A stretch of DNA of 64,000 nt, taken from NCBI RefSeq assembly GCF_003725735.1, contig NZ_RJTM01000094.1, positions 18,928 to 82,927 on the forward strand, given 5' to 3'. The stretch's first letter is position 1; each line of letters begins with the position of its first letter. The notes beneath the pieces are model-generated. The model was not told where the DNA came from. It saw nothing but the letters and a program-made list of their open reading frames with translations, and searched no databases. The translations under genes and the position numbers were made by a program. Below, in pieces: positions 1 through 8,839 of the stretch. The stretch is from Sinomicrobium pectinilyticum (GTDB lineage Bacteria; Bacteroidota; Bacteroidia; Flavobacteriales; Flavobacteriaceae).

Positions 1-1
1 C

Positions 2-250
2 TCTGCTTCCGCTGCAAACCATCAATCCAAAATAGATTACCTGGAAGACAAAGAAGTCCCCCTGGCCCAAAAATCGCCTTATTATTGGAGCGGATTCGTA
101 TACTACGGAAATATACAGCATGAAAAACTCCCGGTTTCTTCTCAAATTATCGTTTCAGGTACCATAGTAGCGCTGCTTTGCACAGCACTCTTCATCGAAT
201 TTTACCGGAGGAAAAAAAGAAAAAGACACCGGTCGGCCCGGGGAAGATAA
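2..250 (+). CDS. CHAT-domain protein, C-terminal fragment
   Basis: The window opens inside a gene; frame 2 is open from base 2 to a TAA at 248-250 and gives 82 residues. The fragment contains SPYYWSGFVYYGN, which resembles the end of caspase-like CHAT domains (proline, tryptophan, then G-F-hydrophobic-G). A single hydrophobic segment (IIVSGTIVALLCTALFIEF) and a highly basic tail (RRKKRKRHR) follow. In Bacteroidota such ends belong to TPR-CHAT proteins anchored by one C-terminal membrane helix. The catalytic His/Cys region would lie upstream, outside the window. The CHAT call rests on a short motif, so it is tentative; the membrane helix is clear. Confidence 0.55.
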   Translation, partial: SASAANHQSKIDYLEDKEVPLAQKSPYYWSGFVYYGNIQHEKLPVSSQIIVSGTIVALLCTALFIEFYRRKKRKRHRSARGR

Positions 251-352
251 AAACCGGTTATGGATATAAAAATCGTGAAATCCGCAATCCGTGCTTCACA
301 AATGGTCTTAATTTTATAAATTGGCAGAAAATATCGGCTTCTTTGTAAATTA

Positions 353-410
353 GCCACGAATTCACGAATAATTTTCAGAAAACCAATCCCATTATCTGTG
401 AATTCGTGGC
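353..410. repeat. palindromic repeat, family A (perfect 13-bp arms)
   Basis: GCCACGAATTCAC at 353-365 is the exact reverse complement of GTGAATTCGTGGC at 398-410, with a 32-base spacer. It lies between the CHAT gene and the AraC-type regulator. A related but imperfect copy is at 8724-8779 (shared CACGAAT/ATTCGTGGC arms). It may act as a hairpin between transcripts or be a dispersed intergenic element; no T-run follows, so a standard intrinsic terminator is unlikely. Confidence 0.7.
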
Positions 411-452
411 TGAAATTAAAAAAACGATAGTTATAGTCCTTTTTTCAATGTA

Positions 453-1979
453 ATGCCAATTTCCGGGAACTCTGATATAATCCGCTATTGTCGCATTTTT
501 GCCTGTATTCTCCTAACAGGCATTGTTTTCTCCTGCTCCGGCCTTAAGGATAAAGACAGGATAAAGATAGGTTTCTCTCAAGGTATGACCACCGACGACT
601 GGAGGAAACAGATGAACAAATCCATGCGGCTGGAAGCCTCCCTGCATGACAATGTGGAACTCACCATACTCGATGCCGATGACAATGTGGAGAAACAGGT
701 GGAGGACATCGAAAGGCTTATCGGCGACCGATCGGATATAATCATTGTTTCGCCCATACAGTCCCAGCCCCTTACCGCAGTGGTGGAACGATCCGTAAAA
801 GCGGGCATTCCCGTAATTGTTATTGACCGGAAAATCGGTAACGAAAGCTACACTGCCTATATCGGCGCAGACAATATAGAAGTGGGGAGGAACGCAGGAC
901 GTTATATAGCCTCCGGTATTCCCTATAAAGAAGGAAAAATAAAAATCGTTGAGATAAAAGGGCTTAAAGGATCTTCCCCGGCCCACGAGAGAAGCCTGGG
1001 ATTCGGGCAGATCATAAACCGGTTTGAAAAACTGGAGGCCGTTGCGGCTATAGACGGCAACTGGGAAAGCGAATCGGTAAAAGAACCTTTGCGAAATATA
1101 CTGGAAGCGCATAACGATATCGATTATGTATTCTCCCACAACGATCGCATGGCCCTCAGTGCCTGGGAAGTGGCCCGGGAAAAAGGCGTGGAGAACAAAA
1201 TAAAATTCATAGGAGTCGATGGGCTCAACACCCTGAACGGCGGTATACAGCTAGTCCAGGACAAGGTATTACAAGCTACCATCTTTTATCCTACAGGCGG
1301 AAACGAAGCCATAAAACTCGCCCTTAAAGTCCTCCGGAACGAACCTGTTTCCAAGAACAACATACTTAGTACCACAATTATAGATTCCGTAAACGCGGAT
1401 ATTATGAAAAACCAGTTGGACAAGATCGACCGCCAGCAAGCAAGTATCGAAAACCAGTTGCAAAAACTCTCGGAACAGGAAAAGAAATACGCCACCCAGA
1501 CCAATCTTATCAAAATACTGACTTTTTTCCTGGTACTTATCCTTTCCCTGGCACTTTACAGTATTTATTCCACCTATGTCATCAGCAAAAAGAAAAAATT
1601 ACTGGAACTGCAAAGCGAAAAGATCACCCTGCAACAAAACGAAATAGAAAAGATCGCCGGACAGGAATTTCGCACTAGGCTGGACACTATTATAGAACAA
1701 CATCTGGATAATCCGCAATTTACGGTAGAAGAACTTGCCCGGAGATTAAACCTGTCCCGCGTACAACTCTATCGCAAAATAAAAGCAATGTCAGGGATAA
1801 GCGCCAATGAATACGTCAGCGGTATAAGGCTGGAAAAATCCCGGGAAATGCTCCGTCAAACTTCCCTGAACATAGCCGAAATTGCCTATGCCTGCGGTTT
1901 TTCTTCCCCCAACTATTTCTCCACTTCGTTCAAAAACAAGTATGGCATCACCCCGAAGGAATATAAAAACAGCTTATAA
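453..1979 (+). CDS. membrane sugar-sensing regulator: periplasmic binding domain + TM + AraC HTH
   Basis: This 508-residue protein joins an extracytoplasmic sensor to a DNA-binding domain. Residues 12-29 are a hydrophobic export segment ending in a possible lipobox (VFSC). Residues 36-320 form a LacI/RbsB-type sugar-binding domain, with a typical start (IKIGFSQG), ADNIEVGRNAG and VFSHNDRMALSAW. A heptad-like stretch (about 322-350) leads into a strong membrane helix (about 353-372, FFLVLILSLALYSIYSTYV) with a KKKK stop. Residues 407-508 are a two-HTH AraC domain (FTVEELARRLNLSRVQLYRK and ACGFSSPNYFSTSFKNKYG). No kinase or receiver domain is present, so it is a one-component relative of hybrid two-component fructan sensors. 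Its place directly before a fructan operon suggests it senses fructose or a fructo-oligosaccharide; the ligand is inferred. The domain call is firm. Confidence 0.88.
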   Translation: MPISGNSDIIRYCRIFACILLTGIVFSCSGLKDKDRIKIGFSQGMTTDDWRKQMNKSMRLEASLHDNVELTILDADDNVEKQVEDIERLIGDRSDIIIVSPIQSQPLTAVVERSVKAGIPVIVIDRKIGNESYTAYIGADNIEVGRNAGRYIASGIPYKEGKIKIVEIKGLKGSSPAHERSLGFGQIINRFEKLEAVAAIDGNWESESVKEPLRNILEAHNDIDYVFSHNDRMALSAWEVAREKGVENKIKFIGVDGLNTLNGGIQLVQDKVLQATIFYPTGGNEAIKLALKVLRNEPVSKNNILSTTIIDSVNADIMKNQLDKIDRQQASIENQLQKLSEQEKKYATQTNLIKILTFFLVLILSLALYSIYSTYVISKKKKLLELQSEKITLQQNEIEKIAGQEFRTRLDTIIEQHLDNPQFTVEELARRLNLSRVQLYRKIKAMSGISANEYVSGIRLEKSREMLRQTSLNIAEIAYACGFSSPNYFSTSFKNKYGITPKEYKNSL

Positions 1980-2151
1980 TTCCGGAAGACATTTTTCATG
2001 TTATCATAAAAAAGCCGTAAAGTTCATTCGCGATAAATAATATACCGCACCGGGAAGTAATATTATACCTCTTATACGTTTCCCCCGCAATACGTTTATA
2101 AAACTGCAGAACACATTTATAACAACCCTTTCTTATCTTTCTTGTACCCGT

Positions 2152-2178
2152 GGTATGGTTTTATCGGGAAACCATACC
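2152..2178. promoter_or_regulatory. 10-bp inverted repeat ahead of the fructan operon
   Basis: GGTATGGTTT (2152-2161) and AAACCATACC (2169-2178) are perfect complements around a 7-base spacer. It lies in the 419-base gap between the regulator (ends 1979) and the MFS gene (starts 2399). It could be a protein-binding site or a hairpin ending the regulator transcript; no T-run follows. Confidence 0.5.
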
Positions 2179-2198
2179 GGTAAGCCGGCTTTAATTCA

Positions 2199-2234
2199 TG
2201 TAACATCAGTATAATTCCTGTTACCTGAGTATAA
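2199..2234 (+). promoter_or_regulatory. candidate AraC-type operator, direct repeat with 20-bp period
   Basis: TGTAACATCAGTATAA (2199-2214) is followed by TGTTACCTGAGTATAA (2219-2234). The two 16-mers match at 13 of 16 positions and start exactly 20 bp apart, so both face the same side of the helix. Tandem half-sites about two turns apart are the usual target of AraC-family dimers. A small palindrome, ACTATA-N4-TATAGT (2234-2249), adjoins. The element lies 165 bp before the MFS start and just after the AraC-type regulator gene, which is the likely ligand. The rest of the 1980-2398 gap is AT-rich, and I see no convincing TAnnTTTG box in it. Confidence 0.55.
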
Positions 2235-2398
2235 CTATATCGTTATAGTAAAGGATCCGGCAAAAACAAATCAGTTGATTTACAGAATATTAAAAAATAA
2301 AATGATAAAAAAAGTAAAAACGAAATGATTTGAAACATCATCAAAACAGAACATCATTTTTTAAGAATAGATTAGCATTCATCACAATAAATTAAAAG

Positions 2399-3754
2399 AT
2401 GAATAAAATTATTCTTTGGTCGGTTACGGCGGCACTGGCCGGTTTTTTGTTCGGGTTCGATACGGTGGTTATCTCCGGGGCCGACAAGCAATTGCAATTA
2501 TTATGGAATTCTTCCGATGCTTTTCACGGTTCCGTGGTCATGGCCATGGCCCTCTGGGGAACGGTGGTAGGGGCCTTGTTCGGCGGGATCCCTACGAACC
2601 GCATAGGAAGAAAAGACACCCTTATAGTTATAGGCTTTCTTTATCTGATATCTTCCGTAGGGTCTGCCCTGGCCAATGATCCTCATACTTTTGCATTTTT
2701 CCGTTTTATAGGCGGGCTCGGTGTAGGGGCCTCCACTATTGCCGCTCCCGCTTATGTATCGGAAATTGCCCCGGCAAGGAAAAGGGGGCAATTAGTTTCT
2801 TTATACCAATTTAATATTGTGCTGGGTATACTCATTGCTTTTATTTCCAATTACCTGCTCAGCAATACCGGTGAGAATTCGTGGCGCTGGATGATGGGTG
2901 TCGAAGCTTTTCCTTCCCTTGTCTATCTCCTCTTTGCCTTTAACCTTCCCAAAAGCCCGAGATGGCTTATTTCCCGAAAACAAACAGAACGTGCAAAAGT
3001 TATATTGAAACTTATTGACCCCGAAAGCGACGCAGATCGTTTGGTAAAAAAAATACAGGAAGGGGCGGCAACAGTCCATTCCGGAGAGACCATATTTATG
3101 AAAAAATACAGGTTTTCCCTTGTCCTTGCTTTCCTCATTGCCATGTTTAACCAGTTCTCCGGCATTAATGCTTTTCTCTATTATGCCCCGCGAATATTTG
3201 AGGAAGCAGGCCTGGCACAGAGCACTGCCCTGCTCAGCAGCGTGGGAATAGGCCTTGTTAACCTGTTGTTTACGCTGGCAGGAGTAATGCTTATAGACAA
3301 ACTGGGAAGAAAAACCCTGTTATTATATGGCTCATTCGGCTATATTTTCTCCCTTTCCATGGTAACCGCTTCCTTTTATTTTGACTGGGGCGGGTTATCG
3401 GTCCCCCTCTCCCTCTTTATTTTTATAGCATCGCATGCCATCGGGCAAGGGGCGGTAATATGGGTGTATATATCAGAAATATTCCCCAATAACCTACGTC
3501 CCGCCGGCCAGGCTTTCGGGTCGTCCGTACACTGGATACTCGCCGCGGTCATCCCCTCCCTGATCCCCATGCTGTTCGCCGGTGTGGGCTCATGGCCGGT
3601 TTTCATGTTCTTTACGGTAATGATGATCCTTCAACTCCTGTTCGTTTGGTTTGTCATGCCCGAAACCAAGGGAATTTCACTGGAGAAAATACAGACCCGG
3701 CTAAAAATCAAAGATAAAACCCCGGCCATACATCTCAAACATTCCGGAGAATGA
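2399..3754 (+). CDS. MFS sugar porter (probable fructose importer)
   Basis: This is a 451-residue, 12-helix major facilitator of the sugar-porter family, acting in the inner membrane. Signature elements are visible: a G-F-D-T-V-V-I-S-G first helix (about 19-27), RIGRK between helices 2 and 3 (68-72), PKSPRWL after helix 6 (about 184-190), GRKTLL between helices 8 and 9, and PETKG near the end (about 421-425). It is the first gene after the regulatory gap, followed 65 bases later by a GH32 fructanase, with a sugar kinase at the operon end. This matches import of free fructose released in the periplasm. The fructose specificity comes from context, not from residues I can read. Confidence 0.87.
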   Translation: MNKIILWSVTAALAGFLFGFDTVVISGADKQLQLLWNSSDAFHGSVVMAMALWGTVVGALFGGIPTNRIGRKDTLIVIGFLYLISSVGSALANDPHTFAFFRFIGGLGVGASTIAAPAYVSEIAPARKRGQLVSLYQFNIVLGILIAFISNYLLSNTGENSWRWMMGVEAFPSLVYLLFAFNLPKSPRWLISRKQTERAKVILKLIDPESDADRLVKKIQEGAATVHSGETIFMKKYRFSLVLAFLIAMFNQFSGINAFLYYAPRIFEEAGLAQSTALLSSVGIGLVNLLFTLAGVMLIDKLGRKTLLLYGSFGYIFSLSMVTASFYFDWGGLSVPLSLFIFIASHAIGQGAVIWVYISEIFPNNLRPAGQAFGSSVHWILAAVIPSLIPMLFAGVGSWPVFMFFTVMMILQLLFVWFVMPETKGISLEKIQTRLKIKDKTPAIHLKHSGE

Positions 3755-3819
3755 CCGGGCATTACAAGCCCCTGATCGCACTTCGAAAATAACGCTTTAA
3801 ACAATCAATCCCAATAATT

Positions 3820-5424
3820 ATGAAAAACACACTAAAAACCAAAGCGACAATACTTACCGCCTCCCTGTTTGTTCTCGTTGCCTGCGGACAGAAAAACGGG
3901 AAGAAGGGAACAACATCCCAAAATACGGTTCTGAGCGAAGAAGCGCTCTACAGGCCTTACTTTCATTTCACTCCCGAAGAAAAGTGGATGAACGACCCTA
4001 ACGGCATGTTCTATTACAACGGGTATTATCACCTGTTCTTTCAACATTATCCGGACTCCACCGTCTGGGGCCCCATGCACTGGGGACACGCGGTAAGTAC
4101 GGACTTGCTGAACTGGAAAGAACTTCCGATAGCCCTCTACCCTGACGAATCAGGCTATATCTTTTCGGGAAGTGCCGTGGTAGACCATGAAAACACTTCT
4201 GGCTTCGGAGAAAACGGGGCTCCTCCCGTAATAGCCATGTATACCATTCACAACCCGGAAAAAAGGGATAACGACCAGGTCGATGTGGAAACACAGGGTA
4301 TCGCCTACAGTACAGACGAAGGGATGACCTGGACAAAATACCAGGGCAACCCGGTCATCGAAAACCCGGGCATACGGGATTTTCGTGACCCTAAAATAGT
4401 ACGCGACACCACACGTAATCAATGGGTCATGGTACTGGCCGCCCAGGACCGGGCCAAATTTTACCGTTCCGACAATCTGAAAGACTGGGAATTCCTTTCG
4501 GATTTCGGTGTGGAAACGGGTGCTCACGGTGGCGTTTGGGAATGTCCTGACTTTTTCCCGATGACCGTGGAAGACACAGGCGAAACCAAATGGGTACTGA
4601 TCCAGAGTGTCAACCCCGGAGGACCGAATGGCGGTTCGGCTACCCAGTATTTTATAGGCGATTTTGACGGTACGACCTTTATTTTAGATCCCGGGTTTGA
4701 AGCCGAATTAAATAAAAGAAAAGCCTTTTGGATCGACTACGGCAAAGACAACTATGCCGGGGTCACCTGGTCCGGCATCCCGGATAGTGACGGCAGAAAA
4801 CTATTTATCGGATGGATGTCCAACTGGGAGTATGCCCAGCAGGTGCCCACCACCGCCTGGCGAAGCGCCATGACCCTCCCCAGGGAATTGCGGCTTGTCA
4901 AAACAGGGAACACCTATCAACTGGCTTCACAGCCCGTCCGGGAATTAAAAGATTTTCGTGCCAGAGCCAGCAAAAAACACGACATTGCACTAAACACCCC
5001 TTTCGTTTATCATACAGAAAGTAATGCTGCACTTAACAGCACCGAAATCTCACTCACCCTCGAAGGAATAGGTAATGGAACATCTGTAATCCAACTCTAC
5101 AACAAAGAAGGTGACAGCCTCACTTTCGGTCTGAACAGTCAGAAGAAAGAGTTCTTTATTGACCGGACAAAGACAGGGAAAACCGGTTTCTCTGAAAAAT
5201 TCGCAGAAAAAAAATCCGTTGCTCCCCGTTTTTCTTCATCAGCCACACTTGACATACACATTGTACTGGATAAGACTTCTATCGAGATATTTTACGATAA
5301 CGGTAGTGTGGTCATGACAGAAATATTCTTCCCCGAAGCTCCTTTTGACACCTTTAGGCTTACTGCAACAGATTCGGAAGCTGTCATTAAAGAGATCGCT
5401 ATTCATCAATTAAAATTCGATTAA
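3820..5424 (+). CDS. GH32 fructan beta-fructosidase/levanase lipoprotein
   Basis: A 534-residue glycoside hydrolase of family 32 that cleaves beta-fructosidic bonds in levan, inulin or sucrose. All three catalytic motifs are present: WMNDPNG with nucleophile Asp59, FRDP with the transition-state Asp190, and ECP with acid/base Glu241. The N-terminus is a lipoprotein signal (LFVLVAC, Cys22), so it is probably tethered to the outer membrane. The five-blade propeller is followed from about residue 400 by the usual GH32 beta-sandwich. It sits between the transporter and SusC (18-base gap), inside one apparent operon. Whether it is endo- or exo-acting, and whether it prefers levan or inulin, cannot be told from the sequence alone. 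Confidence 0.95.
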   Translation: MKNTLKTKATILTASLFVLVACGQKNGKKGTTSQNTVLSEEALYRPYFHFTPEEKWMNDPNGMFYYNGYYHLFFQHYPDSTVWGPMHWGHAVSTDLLNWKELPIALYPDESGYIFSGSAVVDHENTSGFGENGAPPVIAMYTIHNPEKRDNDQVDVETQGIAYSTDEGMTWTKYQGNPVIENPGIRDFRDPKIVRDTTRNQWVMVLAAQDRAKFYRSDNLKDWEFLSDFGVETGAHGGVWECPDFFPMTVEDTGETKWVLIQSVNPGGPNGGSATQYFIGDFDGTTFILDPGFEAELNKRKAFWIDYGKDNYAGVTWSGIPDSDGRKLFIGWMSNWEYAQQVPTTAWRSAMTLPRELRLVKTGNTYQLASQPVRELKDFRARASKKHDIALNTPFVYHTESNAALNSTEISLTLEGIGNGTSVIQLYNKEGDSLTFGLNSQKKEFFIDRTKTGKTGFSEKFAEKKSVAPRFSSSATLDIHIVLDKTSIEIFYDNGSVVMTEIFFPEAPFDTFRLTATDSEAVIKEIAIHQLKFD

Positions 5425-5442
5425 CCAGAAAAACCAAAACAT

Positions 5443-8400
5443 ATGAAACGATTATTGTTCTGCCTTCTGCTGTTGGCACAGGGCTACCTGTATGCACAGG
5501 AAACCGGAGTGAATGGTACGGTGACCTCGTCTGAGGACGGGCTTCCCCTTCCCGGGGCCTCCATTCTTGTAAAAGGGACTACCAAAGGTACCGTATCCGA
5601 TTTTGATGGTAATTATAGTCTCCCCGACATCCCTGGCGGGGCCATACTGGTATTCAGTTATGTAGGATTTGTTACAAAGGAGATCCCGGTAAACGGAAAA
5701 ACACAGATTAATATTGCCCTGGACACAGATTCGCAACAACTGGATGAAGTTGTTATTGTAGGGTATACCAGGGAGCGAAAAGTGGAAATGACAGGGGCTA
5801 TTTCCGTAGTAGACATGGCTCCGCTGGAAGGGCAAAGCATGAGCTCCGGGAGCACCATGCAGGCCCTACAGGGCCGTGTGCCCGGGCTGTTCGTAGAGAA
5901 GTCGGGAGACCCTACGGGGGCAAGCAGCCGCATTCTTATCCGGGGAGTGAGTACCCTGGGAGACAATAATCCCCTTTACGTTATAGACGGGGTTCCCACC
6001 GTCCGTCCGGAAGTCTTTGCCAGCATCAATCCGAGCGCTATTGAGTCCGTCCAGGTGCTCAAGGATGCTTCGGCATCCTCCATATACGGGGCAAGGGCAG
6101 CCAACGGGGTTATCGTGGTCAGTACCAAAAACTCCACAAGGGGAGAAGGTGAAAAATTCAGTATCAGCATAAACTCAAACATTTCGGTCCTTTCCGAAAA
6201 GAAACAGCGTTACGATATGCTGAATGCGCAACAGAGAGGTGAAGCATTGTGGCGTGCCTCCGTGAATGACGGGGCCGATCCCAATAATGCCTATGGAGAG
6301 ATTTACGATTTTAACTGGAACGGTGACTTTACCAGCCCTGTGCTTAACAGTGTATCCGTACAACCCTACGTGGGCGGAAATACCGATGTCCCTGCGGGAG
6401 ATACGGACTGGCAGAAAGAAACCTATGAAACCGGGTATGTATATAATAATGATGTGAGTATTTCCGGGGGAACAGACAAATCTTTCATGTTGCTCAACCT
6501 GGGATACCTGAAAAATACGGGTATCCTGAAATATACAGGTTATGAACGCTATTCGGCCAGGTTTAACGGAAACGTAAAACTGTTTAAGGACAAGGTACGG
6601 GTAGGCATAAATACCCAGCTTTTTACTTCCAATGAAACCCTGGCCTCTCCCGATGTGGGAAGTGCCCCTACTCCCGGGCTGGCCATTACCCTGGCACCGA
6701 CGATCCCCGTCTTTACGGCTACGGGAGAATATGCCGGGCCGATCGGCTCCGGATACTCCGACCGGAATAACCCCGTGTATATGCAATACATTAACCGGTG
6801 GGACAATACCGAAAGGACCACCCTTTTCGGAAATGTATTTGCAGAAGCCGATATCTTTAGTAACCTGACGTTCCGCACCTCTGTGGGAATAGACCACAAC
6901 CGCTTTCACCGGAAAGATATAGAGACCACTGTACAGAACGGTTTTATAACCAGAAGTGTCAATAAATTGACACATGATACCAACGATTATACCAGCTTTA
7001 CCTTTACCAATACCCTGAATTATGAGCTGAAGCTTGGCGATCACAGGATCGGGGTGCTTCTCGGTACCGAAGCGATAAGGACGGACTTTAATTCCATCGT
7101 ATCCTCCGGCCAGGGCTTTGCCATAGAAACCGGAGACTACTTTACCCTTGGTGCTGCTTCGGGAAACCGTACCACAGACGGTACTTCTACAGGCAGCCGC
7201 CTATGGTCGCAGTTCGGTAAGCTCAGTTATGCCTTTGCCGATAAATACCTGGCTTCCTTTACCCTCAGGCGGGACGGATCTTCGCGTTTCGGAGACGACA
7301 ACCGCTACGGCTACTTCCCGGCAGCAACCGCAGGATGGCGTATCAATCGCGAAGAATTCCTGAAAGAAAACAACACTATATCGGATCTCAAAATACGTGC
7401 GGGCTATGGAGAAGTAGGTAACCAGTCTATAGGTGATGTGGCCCGCTTCGGATTATATGAAGCCCGGTACGGCCCCAATCAGAATGTATATGTACCGGAC
7501 TTCTTTAATATTTATTATAATGTAGGAACTGCCTATGACCTCAACGGTAATAATACCGGGAACCTGCCTTCCGGCTTTGTCTCAATACAAGCTGCCAACA
7601 GCGGATTGAAATGGGAAGAGACCCGCGAAATGAATGTCGGGCTGGATTTCGGATTTTTCCAAAACAAAATTGCCGGTTCTTTCGATTATTTTGTGAGAAA
7701 TACCGAAGGCATTTTAATACAACCTCCTGTGGCCTCGGTACTTGGCGAAGGCCGGCAACGCTTTCTCAACGGGGCCTCCACCCGTACCAAGGGATGGGAA
7801 CTGTCCCTGGCTTATTCCGACACCTATGAAAACGGACTGTATTTTGCCGTGTCTACCAACTTCGGGGCTTTTAAGGATAAAATCACCGAACTTCCCGAAG
7901 AAGTAAGGACCGCTTATCCCGGAACTGCAGAAAATTCTATCATCGGTCATTCCCAGTTTTCCATTTACGGGTACAAAACGGACGGGCTGTTCCAGAGCCG
8001 GGAAGAAGTAGAGGCACATGCCACCCAGGTAGGTGCAAGGCCGGGCGGGATAAAATTCGTGGATCTCAATGAAGATGGTATTATCAATGCAGACGATCGC
8101 GACTTCCTCGGTACCACACTCCCCGATCTGGAATATGGCATTCGCATTGATCTCGGATATAAGAACTTCGACCTATCGGTGTTTGGTTCCGGAGTCACCG
8201 GACGTATCGGGATCGATCCCTATATTTTCTGGAACAACTTTGTACAGGGACGGGAAAATGCCGGGCTGGGTGTCCTCAATGCCTGGACCCCCGAAAATAC
8301 GGATACGGACATCCCTTCCCTTTCCCTGGTGAACAATGACACCCAGGACTCGGATTATGTATACCGCAACAACTCCTATTTTAAACTGAGAAACGCCCAG

Positions 8401-8592
8401 TTAGGGTACAACCTGCCCAAGGAACTGATCGAAAAATGGGGAGGAATGACCAACCTGCGGTTTTATATGCAGGGAGAGAACCTGTTCTGGATCACTCCGA
8501 AAAACTTTGTGGGGGCCGATCCTGAAAGGACTAACGTCAATGCCATTCCGGTTCCTACCACTTTTTCACTTGGGATCAATATCGGGTTTTAA
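5443..8592 (+). CDS. SusC-like TonB-dependent fructan transporter
   Basis: A 1049-residue outer-membrane TonB-dependent receptor that would import fructo-oligosaccharides. After a signal peptide (1-18, ending YAQ) comes a CarboxypepD-regulatory-like domain (about 22-105; GTTKGTVSDFDGNYSL, then LDEVVIVGY leading to the plug), a plug with YVIDGVPT and DASASSIYGARAANGVIVV (about 180-225), and a long beta-barrel ending in phenylalanine (LGINIGF), as expected for BamA-dependent insertion. There is no STN domain, which agrees with the absence of a FecR/ECF pair in this locus. It is paired with the SusD gene 247 bases downstream; the gap holds a family-A palindrome. Confidence in the family is very high. 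Confidence 0.96.
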   Translation: MKRLLFCLLLLAQGYLYAQETGVNGTVTSSEDGLPLPGASILVKGTTKGTVSDFDGNYSLPDIPGGAILVFSYVGFVTKEIPVNGKTQINIALDTDSQQLDEVVIVGYTRERKVEMTGAISVVDMAPLEGQSMSSGSTMQALQGRVPGLFVEKSGDPTGASSRILIRGVSTLGDNNPLYVIDGVPTVRPEVFASINPSAIESVQVLKDASASSIYGARAANGVIVVSTKNSTRGEGEKFSISINSNISVLSEKKQRYDMLNAQQRGEALWRASVNDGADPNNAYGEIYDFNWNGDFTSPVLNSVSVQPYVGGNTDVPAGDTDWQKETYETGYVYNNDVSISGGTDKSFMLLNLGYLKNTGILKYTGYERYSARFNGNVKLFKDKVRVGINTQLFTSNETLASPDVGSAPTPGLAITLAPTIPVFTATGEYAGPIGSGYSDRNNPVYMQYINRWDNTERTTLFGNVFAEADIFSNLTFRTSVGIDHNRFHRKDIETTVQNGFITRSVNKLTHDTNDYTSFTFTNTLNYELKLGDHRIGVLLGTEAIRTDFNSIVSSGQGFAIETGDYFTLGAASGNRTTDGTSTGSRLWSQFGKLSYAFADKYLASFTLRRDGSSRFGDDNRYGYFPAATAGWRINREEFLKENNTISDLKIRAGYGEVGNQSIGDVARFGLYEARYGPNQNVYVPDFFNIYYNVGTAYDLNGNNTGNLPSGFVSIQAANSGLKWEETREMNVGLDFGFFQNKIAGSFDYFVRNTEGILIQPPVASVLGEGRQRFLNGASTRTKGWELSLAYSDTYENGLYFAVSTNFGAFKDKITELPEEVRTAYPGTAENSIIGHSQFSIYGYKTDGLFQSREEVEAHATQVGARPGGIKFVDLNEDGIINADDRDFLGTTLPDLEYGIRIDLGYKNFDLSVFGSGVTGRIGIDPYIFWNNFVQGRENAGLGVLNAWTPENTDTDIPSLSLVNNDTQDSDYVYRNNSYFKLRNAQLGYNLPKELIEKWGGMTNLRFYMQGENLFWITPKNFVGADPERTNVNAIPVPTTFSLGINIGF

Positions 8593-8723
8593 AATGGGAT
8601 AATATTCCAATGAGATAATGAGGTAATTAGATAATCCAATGTATACCGATGACTTTAAACTTATAATAAAACTAAACCAATACGGGTTTGGAAGTCATAG
8701 GTTTACAGCAGACTGAAAGTCTG

Positions 8724-8779
8724 TTTTGCCATCGATACACGAATCATTTTTAAAAACTATTAGTGTATTCGTGGCAAAA
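8724..8779. repeat. palindromic repeat, family A (imperfect copy)
   Basis: The arms 8724-8740 (starting TTTTGCCA) and 8763-8779 (ending TGGCAAAA) are complementary at about 13-14 of 17 positions. The copy shares CACGAAT and ATTCGTGGC with the perfect palindrome at 353-410. It sits in the unusually long 247-base gap between susC and susD and could stabilise the upstream mRNA or lower expression of the downstream part. Confidence 0.6.
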
Positions 8780-8839
8780 GTTTATAGAAACTAAAAATTA
8801 CAGGGTTTTAATCTTTGACTGAACAATAAAAATAAACAA

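Noticed and set aside
6175..7044. 289-codon open frame on the minus strand
   Set aside because: It lies inside the SusC barrel in antisense; the SusC frame is continuous and fully recognisable.
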